This document shows positions 24,606-39,157 of a stretch of DNA of 64,000 nucleotides, piece after piece (the stretch's first letter is position 1; every line of letters starts with the position of its first letter). The DNA comes from Fragum whitleyi (lineage: Eukaryota > Mollusca > Bivalvia > Cardiida > Cardiidae): NCBI GenBank assembly GCA_948146395.1, contig OX411555.1, forward strand, positions 45,828,065 through 45,892,064, read 5' to 3'. A program made the translations under genes and the position numbers. The notes beneath the pieces were generated by a model that saw only the letters and a list, made by a program, of their open reading frames with translations, was not told where the DNA came from and ran no database searches.

Positions 24606-26914
24606 GTAATGACGTCATCTTTAAGTGAACCCTCCCCACCTGCCAAATTTCACAGTCGGTTCCGGAAAATACCCCGATGTCTAGAAAATGCCCCTCAAGA
24701 CCCAAAATAGACTCACACCTTTCCCATTTTGCACCTGACTTGTAGAAACAATGTAAATCTTCGAAAATAAATGATTAGATTTGATCTTGATAAATTATGG
24801 ACCAATCAGAGGCCGCCCTTATCTTTGTTTACTTCACCGTTAATTCCCTAGACAAAATGTGACAGATGGCGGGAGATTGTAATGGTTCCCTGTAACCTAA
24901 AGAGAAAATAAAATGTTCATTAAATTCATTCTTTAAGCATCAAATTATAGACATATCTCATTCCGAGAAAATTTGAAATTTTCAGCCGGTTATGTAATAT
25001 ACGTACTGAGATATGGTCATATCCCTTTACTCGGTCATTAGAAGTTTACATGGAAAAAGAGTCGGGTTAGGAAACTCTGCATTTATAAACACATGTTTTC
25101 GGTATTAAAAAAGTGGAATATGAGTGCAGTTTAGACCCTTTTCCTATAACTTTTTCACTTCAGAGATTTATTCTTAATATTTTTTAAAATTGTAATGTAC
25201 TCAAAAATCAGTTCCTTCTACCCGTAATTAACTTCCGTTACACATAACCCTTATCCTTACCCGAAAATTATCATTTTTTGACATCTTTTAGTGATCGTGA
25301 CTATTTTTTTAAACAATCAATCGTAATTCATATATCAACTTACGCAACTAAATATTGTTGACTTTCATAGAAAAATTTAATGGGTTCGGTGAAATAGATA
25401 AGGAGAAAATAGACCCTTATCCTTGGCGCCGTTTGGACCAAATAATACACATATGCGTGCGGAACCATGCGTTGTGCTATCATTTGATAGCTTAATCGAC
25501 CCAATGTTCTGATCAAAGTGTCTTATAGTCTGTAACTATTTTTTTCATGCAAGATTTTCCTGAAAATTTTAGTAATGAATCGTATTTTATGAGGAAATAA
25601 CCCTTATCCTTAAACTTATTTAAACGCGTTTGCTGAAAAAAATACATCAAATTATACTTTTTATGGTCAGAATTGCTTGCAATTATTTTTTTCTTTTGCG
25701 GATAAATATTCCACACTTTTTCTGCAAGTTTGATAGCATTTGGTCAAATAGATTTTTGTAAATATAATGATAACCCTTATCACTATCCGATCAACAAAGC
25801 GCTGTTTTCCGCCCTAGAAAGCTGCCGATTTGAGTTTAGATATAATCAAAGTAGCTGTTTCGACCAGGATATATCCCGTCCTCTTGACAGGATACAGTAT
25901 AGTTCCAAATTCAAGTTTTAAGATCCATTTCTAAGAAATCTGGGCGTAAAATAACCCTTATCTTTATAAAAATTGGATCTTTCTTTTTCTTACTATATGA
26001 CATTTAATTGAAACTAATTACCTCTTTTTTATCTCCTAACTATCGTTTTTATATCATATTCACATACAGAAATATGTTACAGACTGCTGCTTAACGTTTT
26101 AAGGTAATTGGTCGAATAGGTTTAGGCATACGAGCAGATAACCCTTTGCCCGGTTCGATCGGAAAAAGTGGTTTACTGTTTTAAAATAGCGGTCAAACAA
26201 CGCAAAAATATAATCTAACCCGCATTTTTAAACAAGAAATGTCTCTTTCGCGTCACAATTTACAAAAACAATCAAAATGATGCTTTTAAAAACAACTGAT
26301 AACGATTTTTGGCTTAAATTAACCCCTATCGTTTCAATAATGGGGTGCGATTTTCTATTTTTTCTTCGCAAAATTGGCGCATTTTGATAAAAATAATTTC
26401 CTTTTAAGAGCAGCTTTACACGCACAAATATATTTAACAACCTTGCTAGTATTATAAAACCAAATGCATCATAATTTCTTTGCATAAATTGAGCAAGAAA
26501 CCCTTGCGCAGGACCCCCCCCCCCTTCCCAGAGAGTCCCTAGTTTGTATACTGCACTTGTAAAACTATGCGCTTGCTATTGATTGATTAGATCATTTGCG
26601 TCATTTTGCAGTCTAACGTCTTTGAAAATGTTATTTCCTTTCAGATTTAGTCGAAAGAGGCAAAGAAAGAAAGAAATAAGCACGTAACTTGTGTTCAAAA
26701 AGATGCAAAATGGCGATCTAACAGTGGGTTTTAGGTCCAAAAATTATATGAAAAAGTGTCAGATGGCCCCTTTTTGCTTGACTTCCCATTCAAATAGTAT
26801 ATTCAGCAACTTTTTGTGCGAAAACAAGTTGACTTGAATTGCTTTTGCACGAAAAATGCGGGTAACGATATAAAAAGTCGAAAGAATAGTACAAATCTAT
26901 GCATATTGCATTTA
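24606..26914 (+). repeat. partial E (292 bp) plus full body B
   Basis: The right 292 bp of E (24606-24897) are followed by a 2,017-bp body with C11. Confidence 0.9.
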
Positions 26915-29900
26915 GGTTACAGGGAACTATTACATTTCCCGTTGTCGACCATTATAACAAAAGCCTATATAGCTCATCCCCAAAAATTGACGGGAAGTCA
27001 AGTCTTATATCAAATTAAAGAAAAATATGTCGCGCATCCAAATAGACCATTTTGAATATAGCATGATCCGTTTTTTCAATGAGTAATGACGTCATCTTTA
27101 AGTGAACCCTCCCCACCTGCCAAATTTCACAGTCGGTTCCGGAAAATACCCCGATGTCTAGAAAATGCCCCTCAAGACCCAAAATAGACTCACACCTTTC
27201 CCATTTTGCACCTGACTTGTAGAAACAATGTAAATCTTCGAAAATAAATGATTAGATTTGATCTTGATAAATTATGGACCAATCAGAGGCCGCCCTTATC
27301 TTTGTTTACTTCACCGTTAATTCCCTAGACAAAATGTGACAGATGGCGGGAGATTGTAATGGTTCCCTGTAACCTAAAGAGAAAATAAAATGTTCATTAA
27401 ATTCATTCTTTAAGCATCAAATTATAGACATATCTCATTCCGAGAAAATTTGAAATTTTCAGCCGGTTATGTAATATACGTACTGAGATATGGTCATATC
27501 CCTTTACTCGGTCATTAGAAGTTTACATGGAAAAAGAGTCGGGTTAGGAAACTCTGCATTTATAAACACATGTTTTCGGTATTAAAAAAGTGGAATATGA
27601 GTGCAGTTTAGACCCTTTTCCTATAACTTTTTCACTTCAGAGATTTATTCTTAATATTTTTTAAAATTGTAATGTACTCAAAAATCAGTTCCTTCTACCC
27701 GTAATTAACTTCCGTTACACATAACCCTTATCCTTACCCGAAAATTATCATTTTTTGACATCTTTTAGTGATCGTGACTATTTTTTTAAACAATCAATCG
27801 TAATTCATATATCAACTTACGCAACTAAATATTGTTGACTTTCATAGAAAAATTTAATGGGTTCGGTGAAATAGATAAGGAGAAAATAGACCCTTATCCT
27901 TGGCGCCGTTTGGACCAAATAATACACATATGCGTGCGGAACCATGCGTTGTGCTATCATTTGATAGCTTAATCGACCCAATGTTCTGATCAAAGTGTCT
28001 TATAGTCTGTAACTATTTTTTTCATGCAAGATTTTCCTGAAAATTTTAGTAATGAATCGTATTTTATGAGGAAATAACCCTTATCCTTAAACTTATTTAA
28101 ACGCGTTTGCTGAAAAAAATACATCAAATTATACTTTTTATGGTCAGAATTGCTTGCAATTATTTTTTTCTTTTGCGGATAAATATTCCACACTTTTTCT
28201 GCAAGTTTGATAGCATTTGGTCAAATAGATTTTTGTAAATATAATGATAACCCTTATCACTATCCGATCAACAAAGCGCTGTTTTCCGCCCTAGAAAGCT
28301 GCCGATTTGAGTTTAGATATAATCAAAGTAGCTGTTTCGACCAGGATATATCCCGTCCTCTTGACAGGATACAGTATAGTTCCAAATTCAAGTTTTAAGA
28401 TCCATTTCTAAGAAATCTGGGCGTAAAATAACCCTTATCTTTATAAAAATTGGATCTTTCTTTTTCTTACTATATGACATTTAATTGAAACTAATTACCT
28501 CTTTTTTATCTCCTAACTATCGTTTTTATATCATATTCACATACAGAAATATGTTACAGACTGCTGCTTAACGTTTTAAGGTAATTGGTCGAATAGGTTT
28601 AGGCATACGAGCAGATAACCCTTTGCCCGGTTCGATCGGAAAAAGTGGTTTACTGTTTTAAAATAGCGGTCAAACAACGCAAAAATATAATCTAACCCGC
28701 ATTTTTAAACAAGAAATGTCTCTTTCGCGTCACAATTTACAAAAACAATCAAAATGATGCTTTTAAAAACAACTGATAACGATTTTTGGCTTAAATTAAC
28801 CCCTATCGTTTCAATAATGGGGTGCGATTTTCTATTTTTTCTTCGCAAAATTGGCGCATTTTGATAAAAATAATTTCCTTTTAAGAGCAGCTTTACACGC
28901 ACAAATATATTTAACAACCTTGCTAGTATTATAAAACCAAATGCATCATAATTTCTTTGCATAAATTGAGCAAGAAACCCTTGCGCAGGACCCCCCCCCC
29001 CTTCCCAGAGAGTCCCTAGTTTGTATACTGCACTTGTAAAACTATGCGCTTGCTATTGATTGATTAGATCATTTGCGTCATTTTGCAGTCTAACGTCTTT
29101 GAAAATGTTATTTCCTTTCAGATTTAGTCGAAAGAGGCAAAGAAAGAAAGAAATAAGCACGTAACTTGTGTTCAAAAAGATGCAAAATGGCGATCTAACA
29201 GTGGGTTTTAGGTCCAAAAATTATATGAAAAAGTGTCAGATGGCCCCTTTTTGCTTGACTTCCCATTCAAATAGTATATTCAGCAACTTTTTGTGCGAAA
29301 ACAAGTTGACTTGAATTGCTTTTGCACGAAAAATGCGGGTAACGATATAAAAAGTCGAAAGAATAGTACAAATCTATGCATATTGCATTTAGGTTACAGG
29401 GAACTATTACATTTCCCGTTGTCGACCATTATAACAAAAGCCTATATAGCTCATCCCCAAAAATTGACGGGAAGTCAAGTCTTATATCAAATTAAAGAAA
29501 AATATGTCGCGCATCCAAATAGACCATTTTGAATATAGCATGATCCGTTTTTTCAATGAGTAATGACGTCATCTTTAAGTGAACCCTCCCCACCTGCCAA
29601 ATTTCACAGTCGGTTCCGGAAAATACCCCGATGTCTAGAAAATGCCCCTCAAGACCCAAAATAGACTCACACCTTTCCCATTTTGCACCTGACTTGTAGA
29701 AACAATGTAAATCTTCGAAAATAAATGATTAGATTTGATCTTGATAAATTATGGACCAATCAGAGGCCGCCCTTATCTTTGTTTACTTCACCGTTAATTC
29801 CCTAGACAAAATGTGACAGATGGCGGGAGATTGTAATGGTTCCCTGTAACCTAAAGAGAAAATAAAATGTTCATTAAATTCATTCTTTAAGCATCAAATT

Positions 29901-32900
29901 ATAGACATATCTCATTCCGAGAAAATTTGAAATTTTCAGCCGGTTATGTAATATACGTACTGAGATATGGTCATATCCCTTTACTCGGTCATTAGAAGTT
30001 TACATGGAAAAAGAGTCGGGTTAGGAAACTCTGCATTTATAAACACATGTTTTCGGTATTAAAAAAGTGGAATATGAGTGCAGTTTAGACCCTTTTCCTA
30101 TAACTTTTTCACTTCAGAGATTTATTCTTAATATTTTTTAAAATTGTAATGTACTCAAAAATCAGTTCCTTCTACCCGTAATTAACTTCCGTTACACATA
30201 ACCCTTATCCTTACCCGAAAATTATCATTTTTTGACATCTTTTAGTGATCGTGACTATTTTTTTAAACAATCAATCGTAATTCATATATCAACTTACGCA
30301 ACTAAATATTGTTGACTTTCATAGAAAAATTTAATGGGTTCGGTGAAATAGATAAGGAGAAAATAGACCCTTATCCTTGGCGCCGTTTGGACCAAATAAT
30401 ACACATATGCGTGCGGAACCATGCGTTGTGCTATCATTTGATAGCTTAATCGACCCAATGTTCTGATCAAAGTGTCTTATAGTCTGTAACTATTTTTTTC
30501 ATGCAAGATTTTCCTGAAAATTTTAGTAATGAATCGTATTTTATGAGGAAATAACCCTTATCCTTAAACTTATTTAAACGCGTTTGCTGAAAAAAATACA
30601 TCAAATTATACTTTTTATGGTCAGAATTGCTTGCAATTATTTTTTTCTTTTGCGGATAAATATTCCACACTTTTTCTGCAAGTTTGATAGCATTTGGTCA
30701 AATAGATTTTTGTAAATATAATGATAACCCTTATCACTATCCGATCAACAAAGCGCTGTTTTCCGCCCTAGAAAGCTGCCGATTTGAGTTTAGATATAAT
30801 CAAAGTAGCTGTTTCGACCAGGATATATCCCGTCCTCTTGACAGGATACAGTATAGTTCCAAATTCAAGTTTTAAGATCCATTTCTAAGAAATCTGGGCG
30901 TAAAATAACCCTTATCTTTATAAAAATTGGATCTTTCTTTTTCTTACTATATGACATTTAATTGAAACTAATTACCTCTTTTTTATCTCCTAACTATCGT
31001 TTTTATATCATATTCACATACAGAAATATGTTACAGACTGCTGCTTAACGTTTTAAGGTAATTGGTCGAATAGGTTTAGGCATACGAGCAGATAACCCTT
31101 TGCCCGGTTCGATCGGAAAAAGTGGTTTACTGTTTTAAAATAGCGGTCAAACAACGCAAAAATATAATCTAACCCGCATTTTTAAACAAGAAATGTCTCT
31201 TTCGCGTCACAATTTACAAAAACAATCAAAATGATGCTTTTAAAAACAACTGATAACGATTTTTGGCTTAAATTAACCCCTATCGTTTCAATAATGGGGT
31301 GCGATTTTCTATTTTTTCTTCGCAAAATTGGCGCATTTTGATAAAAATAATTTCCTTTTAAGAGCAGCTTTACACGCACAAATATATTTAACAACCTTGC
31401 TAGTATTATAAAACCAAATGCATCATAATTTCTTTGCATAAATTGAGCAAGAAACCCTTGCGCAGGACCCCCCCCCCCTTCCCAGAGAGTCCCTAGTTTG
31501 TATACTGCACTTGTAAAACTATGCGCTTGCTATTGATTGATTAGATCATTTGCGTCATTTTGCAGTCTAACGTCTTTGAAAATGTTATTTCCTTTCAGAT
31601 TTAGTCGAAAGAGGCAAAGAAAGAAAGAAATAAGCACGTAACTTGTGTTCAAAAAGATGCAAAATGGCGATCTAACAGTGGGTTTTAGGTCCAAAAATTA
31701 TATGAAAAAGTGTCAGATGGCCCCTTTTTGCTTGACTTCCCATTCAAATAGTATATTCAGCAACTTTTTGTGCGAAAACAAGTTGACTTGAATTGCTTTT
31801 GCACGAAAAATGCGGGTAACGATATAAAAAGTCGAAAGAATAGTACAAATCTATGCATATTGCATTTAGGTTACAGGGAACTATTACATTTCCCGTTGTC
31901 GACCATTATAACAAAAGCCTATATAGCTCATCCCCAAAAATTGACGGGAAGTCAAGTCTTATATCAAATTAAAGAAAAATATGTCGCGCATCCAAATAGA
32001 CCATTTTGAATATAGCATGATCCGTTTTTTCAATGAGTAATGACGTCATCTTTAAGTGAACCCTCCCCACCTGCCAAATTTCACAGTCGGTTCCGGAAAA
32101 TACCCCGATGTCTAGAAAATGCCCCTCAAGACCCAAAATAGACTCACACCTTTCCCATTTTGCACCTGACTTGTAGAAACAATGTAAATCTTCGAAAATA
32201 AATGATTAGATTTGATCTTGATAAATTATGGACCAATCAGAGGCCGCCCTTATCTTTGTTTACTTCACCGTTAATTCCCTAGACAAAATGTGACAGATGG
32301 CGGGAGATTGTAATGGTTCCCTGTAACCTAAAGAGAAAATAAAATGTTCATTAAATTCATTCTTTAAGCATCAAATTATAGACATATCTCATTCCGAGAA
32401 AATTTGAAATTTTCAGCCGGTTATGTAATATACGTACTGAGATATGGTCATATCCCTTTACTCGGTCATTAGAAGTTTACATGGAAAAAGAGTCGGGTTA
32501 GGAAACTCTGCATTTATAAACACATGTTTTCGGTATTAAAAAAGTGGAATATGAGTGCAGTTTAGACCCTTTTCCTATAACTTTTTCACTTCAGAGATTT
32601 ATTCTTAATATTTTTTAAAATTGTAATGTACTCAAAAATCAGTTCCTTCTACCCGTAATTAACTTCCGTTACACATAACCCTTATCCTTACCCGAAAATT
32701 ATCATTTTTTGACATCTTTTAGTGATCGTGACTATTTTTTTAAACAATCAATCGTAATTCATATATCAACTTACGCAACTAAATATTGTTGACTTTCATA
32801 GAAAAATTTAATGGGTTCGGTGAAATAGATAAGGAGAAAATAGACCCTTATCCTTGGCGCCGTTTGGACCAAATAATACACATATGCGTGCGGAACCATG

Positions 32901-34345
32901 CGTTGTGCTATCATTTGATAGCTTAATCGACCCAATGTTCTGATCAAAGTGTCTTATAGTCTGTAACTATTTTTTTCATGCAAGATTTTCCTGAAAATTT
33001 TAGTAATGAATCGTATTTTATGAGGAAATAACCCTTATCCTTAAACTTATTTAAACGCGTTTGCTGAAAAAAATACATCAAATTATACTTTTTATGGTCA
33101 GAATTGCTTGCAATTATTTTTTTCTTTTGCGGATAAATATTCCACACTTTTTCTGCAAGTTTGATAGCATTTGGTCAAATAGATTTTTGTAAATATAATG
33201 ATAACCCTTATCACTATCCGATCAACAAAGCGCTGTTTTCCGCCCTAGAAAGCTGCCGATTTGAGTTTAGATATAATCAAAGTAGCTGTTTCGACCAGGA
33301 TATATCCCGTCCTCTTGACAGGATACAGTATAGTTCCAAATTCAAGTTTTAAGATCCATTTCTAAGAAATCTGGGCGTAAAATAACCCTTATCTTTATAA
33401 AAATTGGATCTTTCTTTTTCTTACTATATGACATTTAATTGAAACTAATTACCTCTTTTTTATCTCCTAACTATCGTTTTTATATCATATTCACATACAG
33501 AAATATGTTACAGACTGCTGCTTAACGTTTTAAGGTAATTGGTCGAATAGGTTTAGGCATACGAGCAGATAACCCTTTGCCCGGTTCGATCGGAAAAAGT
33601 GGTTTACTGTTTTAAAATAGCGGTCAAACAACGCAAAAATATAATCTAACCCGCATTTTTAAACAAGAAATGTCTCTTTCGCGTCACAATTTACAAAAAC
33701 AATCAAAATGATGCTTTTAAAAACAACTGATAACGATTTTTGGCTTAAATTAACCCCTATCGTTTCAATAATGGGGTGCGATTTTCTATTTTTTCTTCGC
33801 AAAATTGGCGCATTTTGATAAAAATAATTTCCTTTTAAGAGCAGCTTTACACGCACAAATATATTTAACAACCTTGCTAGTATTATAAAACCAAATGCAT
33901 CATAATTTCTTTGCATAAATTGAGCAAGAAACCCTTGCGCAGGACCCCCCCCCCCTTCCCAGAGAGTCCCTAGTTTGTATACTGCACTTGTAAAACTATG
34001 CGCTTGCTATTGATTGATTAGATCATTTGCGTCATTTTGCAGTCTAACGTCTTTGAAAATGTTATTTCCTTTCAGATTTAGTCGAAAGAGGCAAAGAAAG
34101 AAAGAAATAAGCACGTAACTTGTGTTCAAAAAGATGCAAAATGGCGATCTAACAGTGGGTTTTAGGTCCAAAAATTATATGAAAAAGTGTCAGATGGCCC
34201 CTTTTTGCTTGACTTCCCATTCAAATAGTATATTCAGCAACTTTTTGTGCGAAAACAAGTTGACTTGAATTGCTTTTGCACGAAAAATGCGGGTAACGAT
34301 ATAAAAAGTCGAAAGAATAGTACAAATCTATGCATATTGCATTTA
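26915..34345 (+). repeat. three consecutive full 2,477-bp units
   Basis: Units start at 26915, 29392 and 31869. In the first, E is 26915-27374 and B is 27375-29391. Each has C11. Confidence 0.95.
27087..27094. promoter_or_regulatory. palindromic CRE-like site inside E (representative copy)
   Basis: TGACGTCA is a perfect ATF/CREB consensus and is present in every intact E and in the first partial E. In the same E, TATATA lies at 26966, CCAAT at 27279 and agatggcggg (YY1-like) at 27341. Binding or transcription is not shown. Confidence 0.35.
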
Positions 34346-36830
34346 GGTTACAGGGAACTATTACATTTCCCGTTGTCGACCATTATAACAAAAGCCTATA
34401 TAGCTCATCCCCAAAAATTGACGGGAAGTCAAGTCTTATATCAAATTAAAGAAAAATATGTCGCGCATCCAAATAGACCATTTTGAATATAGCATGATCC
34501 GTTTTTTCAATGAGTAATGACGTCATCTTTAAGTGAACCCTCCCCACCTGCCAAATTTCACAGTCGGTTCCGGAAAATACCCCGATGTCTAGAAAATGCC
34601 CCTCAAGACCCAAAATAGACTCACACCTTTCCCATTTTGCACCTGACTTGTAGAAACAATGTAAATCTTCGAAAATAAATGATTAGATTTGATCTTGATA
34701 AATTATGGACCAATCAGAGGCCGCCCTTATCTTTGTTTACTTCACCGTTAATTCCCTAGACAAAATGTGACAGATGGCGGGAGATTGTAATGGTTCCCTG
34801 TAACCTAAAGAGAAAATAAAATGTTCATTAAATTCATTCTTTAAGCATCAAATTATAGACATATCTCATTCCGAGAAAATTTGAAATTTTCAGCCGGTTA
34901 TGTAATATACGTACTGAGATATGGTCATATCCCTTTACTCGGTCATTAGAAGTTTACATGGAAAAAGAGTCGGGTTAGGAAACTCTGCATTTATAAACAC
35001 ATGTTTTCGGTATTAAAAAAGTGGAATATGAGTGCAGTTTAGACCCTTTTCCTATAACTTTTTCACTTCAGAGATTTATTCTTAATATTTTTTAAAATTG
35101 TAATGTACTCAAAAATCAGTTCCTTCTACCCGTAATTAACTTCCGTTACACATAACCCTTATCCTTACCCGAAAATTATCATTTTTTGACATCTTTTAGT
35201 GATCGTGACTATTTTTTTAAACAATCAATCGTAATTCATATATCAACTTACGCAACTAAATATTGTTGACTTTCATAGAAAAATTTAATGGGTTCGGTGA
35301 AATAGATAAGGAGAAAATAGACCCTTATCCTTGGCGCCGTTTGGACCAAATAATACACATATGCGTGCGGAACCATGCGTTGTGCTATCATTTGATAGCT
35401 TAATCGACCCAATGTTCTGATCAAAGTGTCTTATAGTCTGTAACTATTTTTTTCATGCAAGATTTTCCTGAAAATTTTAGTAATGAATCGTATTTTATGA
35501 GGAAATAACCCTTATCCTTAAACTTATTTAAACGCGTTTGCTGAAAAAAATACATCAAATTATACTTTTTATGGTCAGAATTGCTTGCAATTATTTTTTT
35601 CTTTTGCGGATAAATATTCCACACTTTTTCTGCAAGTTTGATAGCATTTGGTCAAATAGATTTTTGTGAATATAATGATAACCCTTATCACTATCCGATC
35701 AACAAAGCGCTGTTTTCCGCCCTAGAAAGCTGCCGATTTGAGTTTAGATATAATCAAAGTAGCTGTTTCGACCAGGATATATCCCGTCCTCTTGACAGGA
35801 TACAGTATAGTTCCAAATTCAAGTTTTAAGATCCATTTCTAAGAAATCTGGGCGTAAAATAACCCTTATCTTTATAAAAATTGGATCTTTCTTTTTCTTA
35901 CTATATGACATTTAATTGAAACTAATTACCTCTTTTTTATCTCCTAACTATCGTTTTTATATCATATTCACATACAGAAATATGTTACAGACTGCTGCTT
36001 AACGTTTTAAGGTAATTGGTCGAATAGGTTTAGGCATACGAGCAGATAACCCTTTGCCCGGTTCGATCGGAAAAAGTGGTTTACTGTTTTAAAATAGCGG
36101 TCAAACAACGCAAAAATATAATCTAACCCGCATTTTTAAACAAGAAATGTCTCTTTCGCGTCACAATTTACAAAAACAATCAAAATGATGCTTTTAAAAA
36201 CAACTGATAACGATTTTTGGCTTAAATTAACCCCTATCGTTTCAATAATGGGGTGCGATTTTCTATTTTTTCTTCGCAAAATTGGCGCATTTTGATAAAA
36301 ATAATTTCCTTTTAAGAGCAGCTTTACACGCACAAATATATTTAACAACCTTGCTAGTATTATAAAACCAAATGCATCATAATTTCTTTGCATAAATTGA
36401 GCAAGAAACCCTTGCGCAGGACCCCCCCCCCCCCCCCCCCTTCCCAGAGAGTCCCTAGTTTGTATACTGCACTTGTAAAACTATGCGCTTGCTATTGATT
36501 GATTAGATCATTTGCGTCATTTTGCAGTCTAACGTCTTTGAAAATGTTATTTCCTTTCAGATTTAGTCGAAAGAGGCAAAGAAAGAAAGAAATAAGCACG
36601 TAACTTGTGTTCAAAAAGATGCAAAATGGCGATCTAACAGTGGGTTTTAGGTCCAAAAATTATATGAAAAAGTGTCAGATGGCCCCTTTTTGCTTGACTT
36701 CCCATTCAAATAGTATATTCAGCAACTTTTTGTGCGAAAACAAGTTGACTTGAATTGCTTTTGCACGAAAAATGCGGGTAACGATATAAAAAGTCGAAAG
36801 AATAGTACAAATCTATGCATATTGCATTTA
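34346..36830 (+). repeat. full unit with expanded poly-C (2,485 bp)
   Basis: The C run at 36422-36440 is 19 bases against 11 elsewhere, which accounts for the 8 extra bases. It also has a private A-to-G at 35668. Confidence 0.93.
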
Positions 36831-39157
36831 GGTTACAGGGAACTATTACATTTCCCGTTGTCGACCATTATAACAAAAGCCTATATAGCTCATCCCCAAA
36901 AATTGACGGGAAGTCAAGTCTTATATCAAATTAAAGAAAAATATGTCGCGCATCCAAATAGACCATTTTGAATATAGCATGATCCGTTTTTTCAATGAGT
37001 AATGACGTCATCTTTAAGTGAACCCTCCCCACCTGCCAAATTTCACAGTCGGTTCCGGAAAATACCCCGATGTCTAGAAAATGCCCCTCAAGACCCAAAA
37101 TAGACTCACACCTTTCCCATTTTGCACCTGACTTGTAGAAACAATGTAAATCTTCGAAAATAAATGATTAGATTTGATCTTGATAAATTATGGACCAATC
37201 AGAGGCCGCCCTTATCTTTGTTTACTTCACCGTTAATTCCCTAGACAAAATGTGACAGATGGCGGGAGATTGTAATGGTTCCCTGTAACCTAAAGAGAAA
37301 ATAAAATGTTCATTAAATTCATTCTTTAAGCATCAAATTATAGACATATCTCATTCCGAGAAAATTTGAAATTTTCAGCCGGTTATGTAATATACGTACT
37401 GAGATATGGTCATATCCCTTTACTCGGTCATTAGAAGTTTACATGGAAAAAGAGTCGGGTTAGGAAACTCTGCATTTATAAACACATGTTTTCGGTATTA
37501 AAAAAGTGGAATATGAGTGCAGTTTAGACCCTTTTCCTATAACTTTTTCACTTCAGAGATTTATTCTTAATATTTTTTAAAATTGTAATGTACTCAAAAA
37601 TCAGTTCCTTCTACCCGTAATTAACTTCCGTTACACATAACCCTTATCCTTACCCGAAAATTATCATTTTTTGACATCTTTTAGTGATCGTGACTATTTT
37701 TTTAAACAATCAATCGTAATTCATATATCAACTTACGCAACTAAATATTGTTGACTTTCATAGAAAAATTTAATGGGTTCGGTGAAATAGATAAGGAGAA
37801 AATAGACCCTTATCCTTGGCGCCGTTTGGACCAAATAATACACATATGCGTGCGGAACCATGCGTTGTGCTATCATTTGATAGCTTAATCGACCCAATGT
37901 TCTGATCAAAGTGTCTTATAGTCTGTAACTATTTTTTTCATGCAAGATTTTCCTGAAAATTTTAGTAATGAATCGTATTTTATGAGGAAATAACCCTTAT
38001 CCTTAAACTTATTTAAACGCGTTTGCTGAAAAAAATACATCAAATTATACTTTTTATGGTCAGAATTGCTTGCAATTATTTTTTTCTTTTGCGGATAAAT
38101 ATTCCACACTTTTTCTGCAAGTTTGATAGCATTTGGTCAAATAGATTTTTGTAAATATAATGATAACCCTTATCACTATCCGATCAACAAAGCGCTGTTT
38201 TCCGCCCTAGAAAGCTGCCGATTTGAGTTTAGATATAATCAAAGTAGCTGTTTCGACCAGGATATATCCCGTCCTCTTGACAGGATACAGTATAGTTCCA
38301 AATTCAAGTTTTAAGATCCATTTCTAAGAAATCTGGGCGTAAAATAACCCTTATCTTTATAAAAATTGGATCTTTCTTTTTCTTACTATATGACATTTAA
38401 TTGAAACTAATTACCTCTTTTTTATCTCCTAACTATCGTTTTTATATCATATTCACATACAGAAATATGTTACAGACTGCTGCTTAACGTTTTAAGGTAA
38501 TTGGTCGAATAGGTTTAGGCATACGAGCAGATAACCCTTTGCCCGGTTCGATCGGAAAAAGTGGTTTACTGTTTTAAAATAGCGGTCAAACAACGCAAAA
38601 ATATAATCTAACCCGCATTTTTAAACAAGAAATGTCTCTTTCGCGTCACAATTTACAAAAACAATCAAAATGATGCTTTTAAAAACAACTGATAACGATT
38701 TTTGGCTTAAATTAACCCCTATCGTTTCAATAATGGGGTGCGATTTTCTATTTTTTCTTCGCAAAATTGGCGCATTTTGATAAAAATAATTTCCTTTTAA
38801 GAGCAGCTTTACACGCACAAATATATTTAACAACCTTGCTAGTATTATAAAACCAAATGCATCATAATTTCTTTGCATAAATTGAGCAAGAAACCCTTGC
38901 GCAGGACCCCCCCCCCTTCCCAGAGAGTCCCTAGTTTGTATACTGCACTTGTAAAACTATGCGCTTGCTATTGATTGATTAGATCATTTGCGTCATTTTG
39001 CAGTCTAACGTCTTTGAAAATGTTATTTCCTTTCAGATTTAGTCGAAAGAGGCAAAGAAAGAAAGAAATAAGCACGTAACTTGTGTTCAAAAAGATGCAA
39101 AATGGCGATCTAACAGTGGGTTTTAGGTCCAAAAATTATATGAAAAAGTGTCAGATG
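36831..39157 (+). repeat. E plus truncated body B (C10), lacks last 149 bp
   Basis: B runs to gtgtcagatg and then jumps to caatgtaaat inside E. The missing block is the last 149 bp of B plus the first 311 bp of E, 460 bp in total. Confidence 0.92.
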
